From positions 11,578 through 17,405 of the forward strand of contig PFMK01000046.1 of assembly GCA_002785215.1 (NCBI GenBank): 5,828 nucleotides of DNA. The letters run 5' to 3'. The position numbers and the translations under genes were made by a program. How positions within the stretch are numbered: position 1 is the stretch's first letter; each line of letters begins with the position of its first letter. This stretch comes from Candidatus Gottesmanbacteria bacterium CG_4_10_14_0_8_um_filter_37_24 (GTDB lineage Bacteria; Patescibacteriota; Microgenomatia; 2-02-FULL-39-11). Positions 5,444 to 5,828 of the stretch are shown here, piece by piece. The notes below the pieces were generated by a model that did not search any database, was not told the DNA's origin, and worked only from the letters and a program-made list of their open reading frames with translations.

Positions 5444-5828
5444 AATTTATTTTCAATAAGTTAAAAGCAATTATTCATTCCGGAAAATCGTATAAATCCA
5501 AAGTATCCGGTTTCTCTCTATTAGAGCTTCTGGTGGTGATATCAATTATAGCGGTGCTTCTTGCTCTTGGTATCTCTTCTTTTAATACTGCTCAAAAGAA
5601 AGCCAGGGATGCAAAAAGGAAAAACGATGTAAAAGATGTATCCTCTGCCCTGGAGCAATACTACTCTGTCTGCGGATCATTATATCCCACACCTGCTGGG
5701 GCAAGTTTCTATACTTCCATAGTCTGCGGAAGTCCCAGCATTTCCATAATGTCGACAGTTCCCAGTGATCCCAGGGCCACACCTTATTTCTGTCCTACAC
5801 CAGTATCCACCAACTGCAGTTCCGGAAA
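5440..5828 (+). CDS. Type IV pseudopilin 3, C-terminus cut by window edge
   Basis: This open frame runs off the right edge; 129 complete codons are visible. The ATG at 5440 overlaps the TGA of pseudopilin 2 (ATGA). The leader is 24 residues, rich in Lys, and ends in G24, so PilD would release FSLLELLVV with Glu at mature +5 (E29). The hydrophobic helix runs to about residue 48, followed by KKARDAKRKNDVKDVSSALE (53-72), the same amphipathic pattern as in the two upstream pilins. The visible head contains cysteines C78, C96, C118 and C126 and a VPSDPRATPYFC segment (107-118) equivalent to the DP-loop. It is clearly a third paralogue of the array. Its GC content is visibly higher than that of the left-hand genes. 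The full length and any further cysteines lie outside the window. Confidence 0.92.
   Translation, partial: MKFIFNKLKAIIHSGKSYKSKVSGFSLLELLVVISIIAVLLALGISSFNTAQKKARDAKRKNDVKDVSSALEQYYSVCGSLYPTPAGASFYTSIVCGSPSISIMSTVPSDPRATPYFCPTPVSTNCSSG

Noticed and set aside
5582..5782. Minus-strand open frame of 66 codons
   Set aside because: It is antisense to pseudopilin 3, which has a clear class III signal and pilin helix. The Trp-rich translation is typical of a shadow frame.

Overview
The window looks like a piece of a compact, AT-rich bacterial genome, probably a Candidate Phyla Radiation (Patescibacteria) member, perhaps of the Microgenomates type. This is an inference from style: near-zero intergenic space, stop/start overlaps, few Shine-Dalgarno sequences, several short type IV pseudopilins in a row next to a prepilin peptidase, and a polytopic membrane protein of a kind seen in such genomes. 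TGA acts as a normal stop: it ends three genes and does not occur inside any of them, which argues against the Gracilibacteria/Absconditabacteria code. No marker gene fixes the taxonomy.

The window holds two divergent gene strings separated by about 59 bp (2083-2141). The left string is on the minus strand and reads, in transcription order, a GT4-type glycosyltransferase (2082 to 919), a class I SAM-dependent methyltransferase (916 to 266), and the first 88 codons of a second class I methyltransferase (265 to the window edge). The spacings are 2 and 0 nt, so this is almost certainly one operon. It looks like part of a surface glycan or glycolipid biosynthesis cluster that continues to the left.

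The right string is on the plus strand. It holds a 523-aa polytopic membrane protein with GT-C-like features (2142-3713), prepilin peptidase PilD (3710-4498), and three type IV pseudopilins: 4512-4958, 4955-5443, and a third from 5440 that runs off the right edge. Three of the four junctions are 4-nt ATGA overlaps. PilD would cleave and N-methylate the three pilins. No assembly ATPase, platform protein or secretin is visible.

The short divergent gap carries a plausible plus-strand promoter: a perfect TTGACA and a TATACA, placed so that transcription would begin at or next to the ATG of the membrane protein. It also holds a small perfect dyad. The most interesting ideas are that the membrane protein, translationally coupled to pilD, may act on pilins or surface glycans, and that its mRNA may be leaderless. 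No RNA genes, insertion sequences, CRISPR arrays or clear terminators were seen, and no gene-free stretch exceeds about 60 bp.
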